Positions 50,386-57,979 of a DNA stretch of 64,000 nt are shown piece after piece. The stretch is from positions 1 through 64,000 of the forward strand of contig NZ_SOQX01000004.1 of NCBI RefSeq assembly GCF_004366735.1, in the 5' to 3' direction. The notes beneath the pieces were generated by a model. That model was not told where the DNA came from. It made no database searches and was given only the letters and a program-made list of their open reading frames with translations. A program made the position numbers and the translations under genes. How positions within the stretch are numbered: the first letter of the stretch is position 1; the number at the start of each line of letters is the position of its first letter. The stretch comes from Thiohalophilus thiocyanatoxydans. GTDB taxonomy: Bacteria; Pseudomonadota; Gammaproteobacteria; UBA6429; Thiohalophilaceae.

Positions 50386-50904
50386 ATGTTGTTACGTGTT
50401 ACTGATTTGTGGCGCCTGCTTGTGTTGTGCCTGGCGTTTGTTCCGGCCCTGGTCGTGGCCGAGAGTCCGTTCAAGGACATGTCCGGTGAGACTCGAACGG
50501 TTGAGGAATTCACCGGCGAGGGTAAGTGGACGGTGGTCATGATCTGGGCATCCGATTGTCATGTCTGTAATCGTGAAATCCATAATTATGTGGACTTTCA
50601 TTTTGTCCATGCGGATAAGGATGCACGGGTGCTCGGGATCTCGATCGACGGCTGGGCGGGGAAAGATGACGCGGCGGATTTCATTGAGCGTCACAAGGTT
50701 GATTTTCCCAACCTGATAGGCAATGTCGATGCGGTAGCCGACTGGTTTATGCGACAAAGCGGGGCACGTTGGGCCGGCACGCCGACTTTCCTGCTGTATA
50801 ACCCCGAGGGTGAGCTCAAGGCCCAGCAGGTGGGCGCCGTACCGGTGGACCTGATTGAAGAGTTTATCAGCGACCCCGCCCGGTCGGCCGCGGCCGCCGA
50901 CTGA
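50386..50904 (+). CDS. Exported TlpA-like thiol-disulfide protein
   Basis: 172 aa with an N-terminal signal peptide (LLVLCLAFVPALVVAES). MIWASDCHVCNREIHNY contains the CHVC redox pair in a thioredoxin fold, and GTPTFLLYNPEG provides the cis-Pro loop (TPTF). It would act in the periplasm on cysteine proteins or cytochrome maturation. The dipeptide between the cysteines differs from the common CPPC/CPYC. Start ATG 50386 has AAGG upstream. Confidence 0.87.
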   Translation: MLLRVTDLWRLLVLCLAFVPALVVAESPFKDMSGETRTVEEFTGEGKWTVVMIWASDCHVCNREIHNYVDFHFVHADKDARVLGISIDGWAGKDDAADFIERHKVDFPNLIGNVDAVADWFMRQSGARWAGTPTFLLYNPEGELKAQQVGAVPVDLIEEFISDPARSAAAAD

Positions 50905-51110
50905 CACGGAGGCCGTTGATTCGCTGACCATCCCTCTTCACCGCCCCGATGCCAAGGTGGTGGTGCATTCCGCGGGACGCGGCTATCCCGCCGCTCTGGT
51001 CGAAATACCCCGCTGGCCTGGCTGCATGGTGAACAGCCGTACCGTCGGGGGCTGGTCCTGTCATCCGCCCGGCTTTAGAATAGTTGTTTGTTAACCCGAG
51101 GGAGTCGAGC

Positions 51111-51506
51111 ATGAGTGACAAGGTCGCCGTGATGGTCAATGGCCAGGCAGAGGTTGAATTTGACCGGAACAAGCCGCTGACCGATCTGCAAAAAACCTAT
51201 CTGGATAAAATGGATCAGGAAATGGACAAGGGCATTCATCTGTCCGGCGAAGCAATCGCCCAGCCGGATCAGATCCAGCGGGCCAAATTCGTGGCCAATG
51301 CCCTGCTGGAGTCGATTCAGAGTGAGGATGAGCCGCGCATTGCCGCGACCTGTTCCTGGCTGGCGGTCCGTTTGCCGGAGCTTAAACAGGTTCGTGCCGA
51401 TCTCAAGGACGAGAGTTTCAGCATTGATCTGGTCTTTGATCAGGAACACAAGAATCAGGTCCAGGTCGCTTTCGACCCTTCCGCCAGCAAGAGCAGTTTC
51501 CACTGA
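51111..51506 (+). CDS. Hypothetical protein, 131 aa
   Basis: A soluble protein starting MSDKVAVMVNGQAEVEFDRN, with a helix LTDLQKTYLDKMDQEMDKGI and SIDLVFDQEHKNQVQVAF near the end. GAGGGAG lies upstream of ATG 51111. No known domain; the helix-then-beta order is reminiscent of small regulators but no function is claimed. The 206-bp stretch upstream has no gene. Confidence 0.6.
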   Translation: MSDKVAVMVNGQAEVEFDRNKPLTDLQKTYLDKMDQEMDKGIHLSGEAIAQPDQIQRAKFVANALLESIQSEDEPRIAATCSWLAVRLPELKQVRADLKDESFSIDLVFDQEHKNQVQVAFDPSASKSSFH

Positions 51507-51618
51507 AGGGGAAATCAAGCCGACTCCGGCCTTGCGCGGCGGAAGCCCGGTGGGTGAGGGCGTGCCGGTTTCCCGTTTCGGCTTCAAAGCCGTTTAAGAT
51601 CGGTAGTCTGCGGGTCGG

Positions 51619-51771
51619 ATGTTTGCCATAGAAGAGCGGGAACAGTTGACCGATCCCCAATTGCCGGTTAATTTCTGGAAACGGATGTCAGCCGTCGATG
51701 ACGGGCTGGCGCAGCGACAAAACAGAACAATCGGGTCAATCAGAATAATAAAACCGGGCAATATACCATGA
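51619..51771 (+). CDS. Possible 50-aa small protein coupled to the next gene
   Basis: An open frame from ATG 51619 (MFAIEEREQLTDPQLPVNFW) to the TGA at 51769-51771, whose ATGA overlaps the start of the membrane protein gene at 51768. The overlap is the main support; the ribosome site is weak. It could be a leader peptide or a chance frame. Confidence 0.3.
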   Translation: MFAIEEREQLTDPQLPVNFWKRMSAVDDGLAQRQNRTIGSIRIIKPGNIP

Positions 51772-52088
51772 AGCAGTTTTTAATCGATCTCAAACCTCTG
51801 CGGATAGCACTGATCATCTGCGCTCTGTTGACCATTGTTTTGCAACCGGAACCCGGAACCTCTCCGGTCTATCATGGCCGGGAGATGGTCTCGACCCTGC
51901 TGGTGCCGGTTCTGGCGCCGCTGTTTTTTATGCTGATGATGCTGGACTCTCTGATAGCCACGCTCTGGCACAGTCAGACAGCCGGTGAAGAACAGCAACG
52001 TTATCGGCGCATTCGTAACACGGATCTTATAATTGGCGGTTTGCTGTTGTTATCCTGGCTGCCTTACTTCATTGCCCTGGTCAACTAA
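51768..52088 (+). CDS. Hypothetical membrane protein, 106 aa
   Basis: Three hydrophobic segments: IALIICALLTIVL (12-25), TLLVPVLAPLFFMLMMLDSL (43-62) and LIIGGLLLLSWLPYFIALV (87-105), with a charged loop GEEQQRYRRIRN in between. No known family. It lies 12 bp before the FHA gene; co-transcription is likely. Confidence 0.7.
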   Translation: MKQFLIDLKPLRIALIICALLTIVLQPEPGTSPVYHGREMVSTLLVPVLAPLFFMLMMLDSLIATLWHSQTAGEEQQRYRRIRNTDLIIGGLLLLSWLPYFIALVN

Positions 52089-52100
52089 GAGAGATAATAA

Positions 52101-52535
52101 ATGGCGCTTTTGCTACAGAAGACCGATGACGGTGCCGGCATAAAACTGCCAATTGACAAGCAACGAATCACCATCGGCCGGCACAGCAGTAATGATATCA
52201 GCCTGGAAGATGAGCTGGTCAGCAAGGAGCATGCGGTCGTCGAGGTGATGCAGGCGCCGGATGAAAGTGGCCGGATCGAATTTATGATCCAGGATATGGA
52301 ATCCACCAACCGGACCTATGTGAACGATCATGCCATCTCGCTGCATAAACTGCGACATGGTGACATTATCCGTATCGGCATCAACCAGTTTATGTTTGTT
52401 GACGAGGCTGACGGCGAGATGGACGAAACCGCCCAGCTCTACAAGACCTGGATCCCGGGCGTGTTCTACACCGGCAAAAAGAAAAAAGCCAAGAAAAAAG
52501 CGGCCAAGAAAAAAACGTCAAAAAAGAAACGCTGA
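52101..52535 (+). CDS. FHA-domain protein with lysine-rich C-terminal tail
   Basis: 144 aa. The forkhead-associated domain shows ITIGRHSSNDISLED, LVSKEHAVVEV, QDMESTNRTYVND and LRHGDIIRIGINQF, all phosphothreonine-binding motifs. Residues 122-144 are a basic tail (KKKKAKKKAAKKKTSKKKR) like the N-terminal tail of the ParB-fold protein at 4477. It binds phosphothreonine peptides and, by its tail, probably nucleic acid or membrane. Its kinase is not in the window. Confidence 0.88.
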   Translation: MALLLQKTDDGAGIKLPIDKQRITIGRHSSNDISLEDELVSKEHAVVEVMQAPDESGRIEFMIQDMESTNRTYVNDHAISLHKLRHGDIIRIGINQFMFVDEADGEMDETAQLYKTWIPGVFYTGKKKKAKKKAAKKKTSKKKR

Positions 52536-52572
52536 TCTTCGATATCCAGTTAACCTGCCAGAGAAAAGATCT

Positions 52573-52731
52573 CAACGCAGAGGCGCTGAGGCGCAAAGGA
52601 GCGCAGAGAATAAAATAATGTTGGGTTTTGAATGATGATTAATAATCGTAAGTCGTAAGTCGTAAATCAGAACTCAGCACTCAGCACTCAGCACTCAGAA
52701 CTCAGAACTCTCCCTTCGCGCCTCTGCGTTG
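52573..52731. repeat. Palindromic repeat with heptameric microrepeats inside
   Basis: CAACGCAGAGGCG (52573-52585) and CGCCTCTGCGTTG (52719-52731) are perfect reverse complements. Between them lie GTAAGTC-type heptamers (52648-52669) and ACTCAG-type heptamers (52671-52709). There is no gene between the FHA and thioredoxin genes. Confidence 0.8.
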
Positions 52732-52742
52732 GATTTTGAACT

Positions 52743-53087
52743 CTAGAATCCGGCGTGTTGTTCGATGAAGTCCCGGATATAGCCGGCGGTTTGCGCACCG
52801 CTGAACCGGGCCTGCTCCTCGCCATGACGAAACAGGATGATAGTGGGAAAGCCCCGGACCTGGTAGCGGCCGGCCAGTTTCATGTTCTCGCCGTCATCCA
52901 CCTCGATCTTGCCCAGCTGTACCCGCCCGGCGTACTCGGCAATGACCTGTTCCAGTACCGGGGCGATGCTGATGCAGGGTGGACACCATTCGGCCCACAG
53001 ATCGACCAGTACCGGCCGGGCGTGGGAGGCAGCCAGGACTTTTTGATCGAAGTTGTCCAGATCGACGGTAAAGATATCGGGTGGCAT
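52743..53087 (-). CDS. Thioredoxin-family protein
   Basis: 114 aa with PVLVDLWAEWCPPCISIAPV (WCPPC active site) and RYQVRGFPTIILFRHGE (cis-Pro). No signal peptide, so cytoplasmic. The sequence is a classic thioredoxin-fold reductant. Start ATG 53087. It is convergent with the FHA gene across the palindromic repeat. Confidence 0.92.
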   Translation of the reverse strand: MPPDIFTVDLDNFDQKVLAASHARPVLVDLWAEWCPPCISIAPVLEQVIAEYAGRVQLGKIEVDDGENMKLAGRYQVRGFPTIILFRHGEEQARFSGAQTAGYIRDFIEQHAGF

Positions 53088-53169
53088 GTCAGCTATCTAT
53101 GAGTTGTGAGAGGTGGCAAAAGGCTGACGATTATAATGAGCCGGGCGGCGCAAGTCACGGGTTGCCCCT

Positions 53170-53661
53170 CTACCAGGGGCGACGACGGATGTGCAGACGA
53201 TACAGCCCGCGCGACATCAGCACATTAATCAGCATGAACAACGGCGGGACGAGCAGGATTTCCTGCCAGCCGAGCCCAAGGGGTTGGTAGAGGACCAACA
53301 GCGGAAGCAGCGCCTCGGGGAGTTGATCCAGACCAGGTGCCGCCGCACCCGGCGTTAGCTGCCGTCGGCGTTTAATGAAGCTGGCCAGCAGATCCCCGAG
53401 CATACTCAGTGCGCCGAACAGGGCACCCAGCCATAACGGCAGATTCAGCAGCCAACCGGCCGCGGCGGTCAACAGCACGGCGGCGATCAGTCCGCGCCAG
53501 GTCTTGTGATCCCCGAACAGCTGCCGACCGTCGGCCAGATGGTGATCGGCATCCAGGGGGCGGTGCCAATGGCGTATCCCGGGCAGCCAGCGCACCAGAA
53601 TCGGCGCGCCATTGGCTACCAGGAGTAAAAACAGGCACAGTAGAATCGTCATAGCAGGCAT
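53170..53661 (-). CDS. CDP-archaeol synthase-like (CarS/DUF46) membrane protein
   Basis: 163 aa with four or five helices. GRQLFGDHKTWRGLIAAVLL holds the G-D-H-K-T-W-R-G motif of the CarS/CdsA-like family, and LSMLGDLLASFIKRRRQL the following D...K motif. In archaea CarS joins CTP to archaeol phosphate; bacterial relatives may act on other lipid phosphates. ATG 53661 is chosen; TTG 53673 and ATG 53652 are alternatives. Substrate unproven. Confidence 0.78.
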   Translation of the reverse strand: MPAMTILLCLFLLLVANGAPILVRWLPGIRHWHRPLDADHHLADGRQLFGDHKTWRGLIAAVLLTAAAGWLLNLPLWLGALFGALSMLGDLLASFIKRRRQLTPGAAAPGLDQLPEALLPLLVLYQPLGLGWQEILLVPPLFMLINVLMSRGLYRLHIRRRPW

Positions 53662-53824
53662 GTTAGCGGGCAATGCCCTTTCCCACCAGTGGGTTCAATG
53701 GATTGCCGGGGCCATTACAAATGACGCGAAACTGACTACGATTACCAGTGAGAGAAATAGTTGCGAGCGTCTCCCCGACGAAAGTTGCCGGGAGAAGGGT
53801 CGTGTTGCAAGGGAGGTATTGATT

Positions 53825-54235
53825 ATGTCGGAAAACCGTTGCGCCTTCAGCGCGCCCCAGATCGCCGAGCAATATGTCTGCCGTCTCGGCCAGCAGGTCG
53901 TACGTCGTGGCGGAACCGAGGTAGCCTGTTCCGACAACGGGGCCTGTTCCCGTTGCGAAGCGGTACTCGAGTGGCTCAAGCAGGTCAGCTTGCCGGTGTT
54001 CGGCGTGGAGGACGATCTGACCAGCATGCCGCACAGTGTGCTGCAGAAGATCCAGTTCGGGAGCTTGTCCGGTTTGCAGGAACTGCTGGATAGCGAACCT
54101 GATGAACGTGTGGATATTGATGCCCTGCTGACCCGGGCGGCGGAGCAGTATGGTGGTATAGACAGCTTGCCCTATACCGATTTAGTTGAGACCATCACCC
54201 ATTACAAACTCAAACGACGACAGCACCGCCGTTGA
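53825..54235 (+). CDS. Hypothetical Cys-rich-N-terminus protein, 136 aa
   Basis: MSENRCAFSAPQIAEQYVCR with C6, C19, C35, C41 and C44 (CSDNGACSRCEA), followed by a helical part ending in a basic tail (YKLKRRQHRR). The cysteines could form a small zinc site, though no family is recognised. ATG 53825 has GGGAGG not far upstream (53811-53817). It precedes an FKBP gene by 25 bp; probably co-transcribed. Confidence 0.6.
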   Translation: MSENRCAFSAPQIAEQYVCRLGQQVVRRGGTEVACSDNGACSRCEAVLEWLKQVSLPVFGVEDDLTSMPHSVLQKIQFGSLSGLQELLDSEPDERVDIDALLTRAAEQYGGIDSLPYTDLVETITHYKLKRRQHRR

Positions 54236-54260
54236 AGGTGCACGCGCCAGGAGCAAATTG

Positions 54261-54617
54261 ATGTCTTTACCGCAGGAATTACAAGTGATTGATCAAAAAA
54301 TCGGCGATGGCGAGGAAGCCGTCAAGGGCAAGCTGGCTGCCGTTCATTATCAGGGCTGGTTATATGATGACGAAGCGGAAGAGAACAAGGGCTTTGAGTT
54401 TGACAGCTCCCGCACACGCGAACCGCTGACGATTCCGCTGGGTGCCGGGGTCGTGGTCAAAGGGATGGAAGAGGGTGTGATCGGCATGAAGACCGGCGGT
54501 CTGCGTACTATCATCATCCCGTCGGAGCTGGCCTATGGCGACAAGGGCGCCGGCAACGTCATTCCGCCCGATGCGGCGTTGATCTTCGAAGTCGAACTGA
54601 TGGACGTGCGGGGGTAG
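54261..54617 (+). CDS. FKBP-type peptidyl-prolyl cis-trans isomerase
   Basis: 118 aa single FKBP domain: GKLAAVHYQGWLYDD, FDSSRTREPLTIPLGAGVVV, GMEEGVIGMKTGGLRTIIIPS, LAYGDKGAGNVIPPDAALIF and FEVELMD. Active-site residues Y, F, D, I and Y are all in place. No signal peptide, so cytoplasmic. CAGGAG lies eight bases before ATG 54261, which decides the start. Confidence 0.95.
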   Translation: MSLPQELQVIDQKIGDGEEAVKGKLAAVHYQGWLYDDEAEENKGFEFDSSRTREPLTIPLGAGVVVKGMEEGVIGMKTGGLRTIIIPSELAYGDKGAGNVIPPDAALIFEVELMDVRG

Positions 54618-54628
54618 GGAAGAAAGAG

Positions 54629-54708
54629 ATAATTTTGAATGTTGAGTTCTGAATTTTGAATTGCGGTTCACGATGAATTCAAAATTCATCATTCAGAATT
54701 CAACATTA
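54629..54708. repeat. AT-rich inverted repeat after the FKBP gene
   Basis: AATGTTGAGTTCTG and CAGAATTCAACATT pair with one mismatch, and GAATTTTGAATT pairs with AATTCAAAATTC, making a long hairpin. The family is seen again near 26561. Confidence 0.75.
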
Positions 54709-54742
54709 TTTCCCGCCCTCTGCGTTAATGCTCTTTATGCAG

Positions 54743-54773
54743 AAAAAAGGGGAACCCGTGGGCCCCCCTTTTT
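54743..54773. terminator. Bidirectional terminator candidate
   Basis: AAAAAGGGG (54744-54752), inner CCC/GGG pair, CCCCTTTTT (54765-54773): an A-tract and T-tract flank the stem, so it can serve both the FKBP gene and the convergent RRM gene. Confidence 0.7.
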
Positions 54774-54794
54774 GTCTGGTGTCACGACAGACGG

Positions 54795-55256
54795 TCAATC
54801 GTCGCTTTTGCGTTCGTTGGCGACGTTGACTTTCAGCTCACGGCCGTAGAATTCCGTGCCATCCAGTGCCCTGATGGCATTCTTGGCATCCTTGCGTTTC
54901 ATTTCGACAAAGCCGAAGCCGCGCGGGCGGCGGGTGGCCCGGTCGGTCATCAGACGGACGGCGTGGACATCGCCATACTCTTCAAACAGCTTGCGCAGGG
55001 CATTGGGCGAGGCCTTGAAGGCCAGATTGCCAACAAATATGGACTCGACCCGGGTGCTGGAAGCCGGGTATATCCGGGTGCTGATCAACAGCATGCCGAG
55101 CAGGGCGCCGGCGAGGATGCCGTAGGTGAACAGTCGTTGAGCGGGGACCTGTTCAAGCGCGAACAGCGGAAATGCAAAATAGGCGACCACGGCCAGTATC
55201 AGACTGATCAGGATGATTTGTATTATCGTTTTGAGTGTCGGGAATTCGAACTTCAT
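54795..55256 (-). CDS. Membrane-anchored RRM RNA-binding protein
   Basis: 153 aa. Two N-terminal transmembrane helices (IIQIILISLILAVVAYFAF; LFTYGILAGALLGMLLI) are followed by a single RRM (70-150) with RNP2 IFVGNLAF and RNP1 RGFGFVEM. The RRM is like those of small bacterial/cyanobacterial RNA-binding proteins, and the anchor would place it at the inner membrane. ATG 55256 has GGAG four bases upstream, so the longer frame is not used. Confidence 0.85.
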   Translation of the reverse strand: MKFEFPTLKTIIQIILISLILAVVAYFAFPLFALEQVPAQRLFTYGILAGALLGMLLISTRIYPASSTRVESIFVGNLAFKASPNALRKLFEEYGDVHAVRLMTDRATRRPRGFGFVEMKRKDAKNAIRALDGTEFYGRELKVNVANERKSDD

Positions 55257-55537
55257 ATCACTCCATCGCATGTTGCAGATTGTTAACGGGACTCCGCCGT
55301 TGCAGGAGATAGTCACGGTGAGGCGGAGCACGGATCGGCTTTCCCGAGGGAAGCGGAGGGCATTTTACACTTTCCTGGCGTGCGCGTCTCGGAGGATGTC
55401 CGCGGGACAGGGGGCGTATTTTCGGGCTATGCTTTGCACAGCCGGTGTTGACTAAAGAGCGGACGGCAATTTCTTTTGCCGCGGGCTTTCGGGGTCGCGC
55501 TATAGCGTGGTTGATTGATAACCAAACAGGATAATTC

Positions 55538-56278
55538 ATGTCACAAGGCGATCTGGTCGCTCACCGCGGTTATCCCTTTCGTTATCCCGAGAATAGTGTG
55601 GCCGGTGTGCAGGCGGCGCTGGCAGCCGGAGCACGTTATGTCGAAGTGGACGTGCAACTGAGTCGCGATGGTATCCCGCTGCTGTTTCACGATCGCGATC
55701 TGCGTCGTCTGTGCCGCCAGCCCGGTGCCGTCCATGATTACGACTGGAATCAGCTGCAGACGTTTACTCTGTATGGGGAGACCGATCAGCCGCTGCAGGT
55801 TGCCCGGGCGCCGCTGGCGGCGCTGAGCGATCTGGTGGCGGTGATTAAAACGGCACCGGCAGCGTGTTTTTTTATCGAGCTCAAACGGGTGGCGGTGGAG
55901 CAGTTCGGGGCGACGGCGGTGGTGGACGCGGTGCTGCCGATCCTGCAGCCGGTGGCCGGGCAGTGTTGCGTCATCTCCTACAATCTGCCGGCCCTGCAGC
56001 AGGTGCGACAGCGTGGTGAGCTGCCGATTGGCGTGGTGGTCGATGAGTGGGCAACACGCCATGATCCGGCCATCGTCGAACTGCAGCCCGAGTTTCTGTT
56101 CTGCAATCTCGCTTCATTGCCCGCCGATGAGCCGGTGCAGCTGCCCGGCGCCCGGCTGGTGGTGTTTGAAACCGTGGATCCACAGCAGGCCCGTCAACTC
56201 ATGGCCCAGGGCGTGGATCTGGTGGAAACCTTCGCCATCGGCGAGATGCGTCAGCAACCGGGACTGGCGGGCGAGTGA
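55538..56278 (+). CDS. Glycerophosphodiester phosphodiesterase
   Basis: 246 aa GDPD family: VAHRGYPFRYPENSVAGVQA (HR and EN motif), YVEVDVQLSRDGIPLLFHDRDL (ExD...H), FFIELKR and a C-terminal barrel. No signal peptide, so cytoplasmic (UgpQ-like). It hydrolyses glycerophosphodiesters to glycerol-3-phosphate, feeding the overlapping dehydrogenase. The stop overlaps the next GTG start (GTGA). Confidence 0.93.
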   Translation: MSQGDLVAHRGYPFRYPENSVAGVQAALAAGARYVEVDVQLSRDGIPLLFHDRDLRRLCRQPGAVHDYDWNQLQTFTLYGETDQPLQVARAPLAALSDLVAVIKTAPAACFFIELKRVAVEQFGATAVVDAVLPILQPVAGQCCVISYNLPALQQVRQRGELPIGVVVDEWATRHDPAIVELQPEFLFCNLASLPADEPVQLPGARLVVFETVDPQQARQLMAQGVDLVETFAIGEMRQQPGLAGE

Positions 56279-57441
56279 GCGCGATGGATTACGATGTGCT
56301 GATCGTCGGCGGCGGCATCCAGGGAGTTGGCGTGGCCCAGGCCGCGGCGGCCTGCGGTTACCGGACGCTGCTGCTGGAGCAGTCGGCGCTGGCGGCGGGC
56401 ACCTCCCGCCGTTCCAGCAAACTCATCCATGGCGGGCTGCGCTATCTGGCGTCGGGGCAATTCGCCCTGGTGCGCAAGTCCCTGCGCGAACGGCGTATTC
56501 TGCTGAGCGTCGCCCCGTCGCTGGTGCAGCTGACGCCCTTTTATATTCCCGTCTATCGCCAGAGCCGGCACGGTCCCTGGGCCCTGCGCGCGGGCCTTAC
56601 CCTCTATGCCCTGCTCGGCGGCCTGGATCGCCAGGCCCGCTTTTCCCGGGTGCCTCGCGCGCAGTGGCCGCAACTGGACGGCCTGCAACAGCAGGATCTG
56701 CGCGCGGTTTTTTGCTATCAGGATGCCCAGACCGACGACGCGGCCCTGACCCGCGCGGTGATGGCTTCGGCACAAGCCCTCGGTGCGCAGCTGCAGTGTC
56801 CGGCACAGTTTGTAAGCGCTAACATTGATGGCGAGGGGGCGACGCTCCGTTATCGACAGGCCGGGCAGGAACACACCGTGCGCGGCCGGGTGATGGTCAA
56901 CGCAGCCGGCCCCTGGGTGGCGCATGTCCTGGCCGACGTACAGCCGACGCCTCGCCGCCAGGCGTTTGATCTGGTGCAGGGAACCCACATCGTGGTGGCC
57001 GATCCGCCGCCGACAGGGGTGTTCTATGTGCCGGCGCCGCAGGACGGGCGCGCGGTGTTTGTCATGCCCTGGCACGGCCAAACCCTCATCGGCACCACCG
57101 AAACCGCCTATGAGGGTGATCCGGCGCAGGTGGTGCCGCTGGATTCGGAGATCGCCTATCTGCAGCAGGTGTATCGTCACCATTTCCCCGCCGCGCAGGC
57201 CCGGGTGGTGGAGAGCTTCGCCGGCTTGCGGGTACTGCCGCAGGGTGACTCGAACCTGTTCGACCGCCCACGGGATGTCCTCATCGATACCTCCCTGCCG
57301 CGTCTGCTGACCCTCTACGGCGGCAAGCTGACCGGTTACCGGGCCACGGCCCAGGAAGTCATGCGCACGCTGCGACCCTGGCTGCCACCATCGAAGCAAT
57401 GTCGTGATACGGCAACGTTGCCTCTGGATACTGAGTGCTGA
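56275..57441 (+). CDS. glpD: FAD-dependent glycerol-3-phosphate dehydrogenase, short C-terminus
   Basis: 388 aa. YDVLIVGGGIQGVGVAQAAA is the FAD loop, GTSRRSSKLIHGGLRYLASG the GlpD motif, MVNAAGPWVAHVL and PRLLTLYGGKLTGYRATAQE later family motifs. GlpD in E. coli has about 500 residues; here the helical C-terminal cap domain is missing, and the reading frame ends in TLPLDTEC where TCCCGAG-type heptamers begin. Oxidises G3P to DHAP, passing electrons to quinone. Truncation by repeat invasion or a natural short form are both possible. Confidence 0.87.
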   Translation: MSAMDYDVLIVGGGIQGVGVAQAAAACGYRTLLLEQSALAAGTSRRSSKLIHGGLRYLASGQFALVRKSLRERRILLSVAPSLVQLTPFYIPVYRQSRHGPWALRAGLTLYALLGGLDRQARFSRVPRAQWPQLDGLQQQDLRAVFCYQDAQTDDAALTRAVMASAQALGAQLQCPAQFVSANIDGEGATLRYRQAGQEHTVRGRVMVNAAGPWVAHVLADVQPTPRRQAFDLVQGTHIVVADPPPTGVFYVPAPQDGRAVFVMPWHGQTLIGTTETAYEGDPAQVVPLDSEIAYLQQVYRHHFPAAQARVVESFAGLRVLPQGDSNLFDRPRDVLIDTSLPRLLTLYGGKLTGYRATAQEVMRTLRPWLPPSKQCRDTATLPLDTEC

Positions 57442-57490
57442 GTCCTGAGTCCCGAGTCCCGAGTCCCGAGTCCCGAGTCCCGAGTCCCGA
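57432..57490. repeat. TCCCGAG heptamer array at the end of glpD
   Basis: ACTGAGTGCTGAGTCCTGAG, then five or six TCCCGAG units. The glpD stop codon (TGA 57439-57441) lies inside the array, so the last two or three residues of GlpD are repeat-encoded. Confidence 0.8.
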
Positions 57491-57494
57491 GGGA

Positions 57495-57970
57495 CAGCGG
57501 GGAAATGCCCGATACCGCTTTGCTATATTGGGCCTACCTGATCAGGTTCTAGCTCCTGGCTCCCAGGGGTAGGCCGGACAGAGCAAAGCGGTGTCCGGCA
57601 ATCCGGGGAAATACCCGATACCGCTTCGCTATATCGGGCCTATGATCAGGTTCTAGCTCCTGGCTCCCAGGGGTAGGCCGGACAGAGCAAAGCGGTGTCC
57701 GGCAATCCGGGGAAATGCCCGATACCGCTTTGCTATATCGGGCCTATGATCAGGTTCTAGCTCCTGGCTCCCAGGCGTAGGCCGGACAGAGCAAAGCGGT
57801 GTCCGGCAATCCGGGGAAATACCCGATACCGCTTTGCTATATCGGGCCTATGATCAGGTTCTAGCTCCTGGCTCCCAGGGGTAGGCCGGACAGAGCAAAG
57901 CGGTGTCCGGCAATCCGGGGAAATGCCCGATGCCGCTTTGCTATATCGGGCCTACCTGATCAGGTCTAGC
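57495..57970. repeat. Array of about 4.6 copies of a 104-bp palindromic unit
   Basis: GGTTCTAGCTCCTGG recurs at 57545, 57649, 57753 and 57857, and a shortened form at 57962: spacings 104, 104, 104 and 105. Each unit contains ACCGCTTTGCT and AGCAAAGCGGT plus GGGCCTA and TAGGCCG, so it can fold into a long hairpin. It lies between the convergent glpD and glpK genes and has no coding potential. Confidence 0.95.
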
Positions 57971-57979
57971 TCCTAGCCC

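Noticed and set aside
57495-57970. CRISPR array
   Set aside because: Units of 104 bp repeat as a whole without unique spacers, and no cas genes are present.
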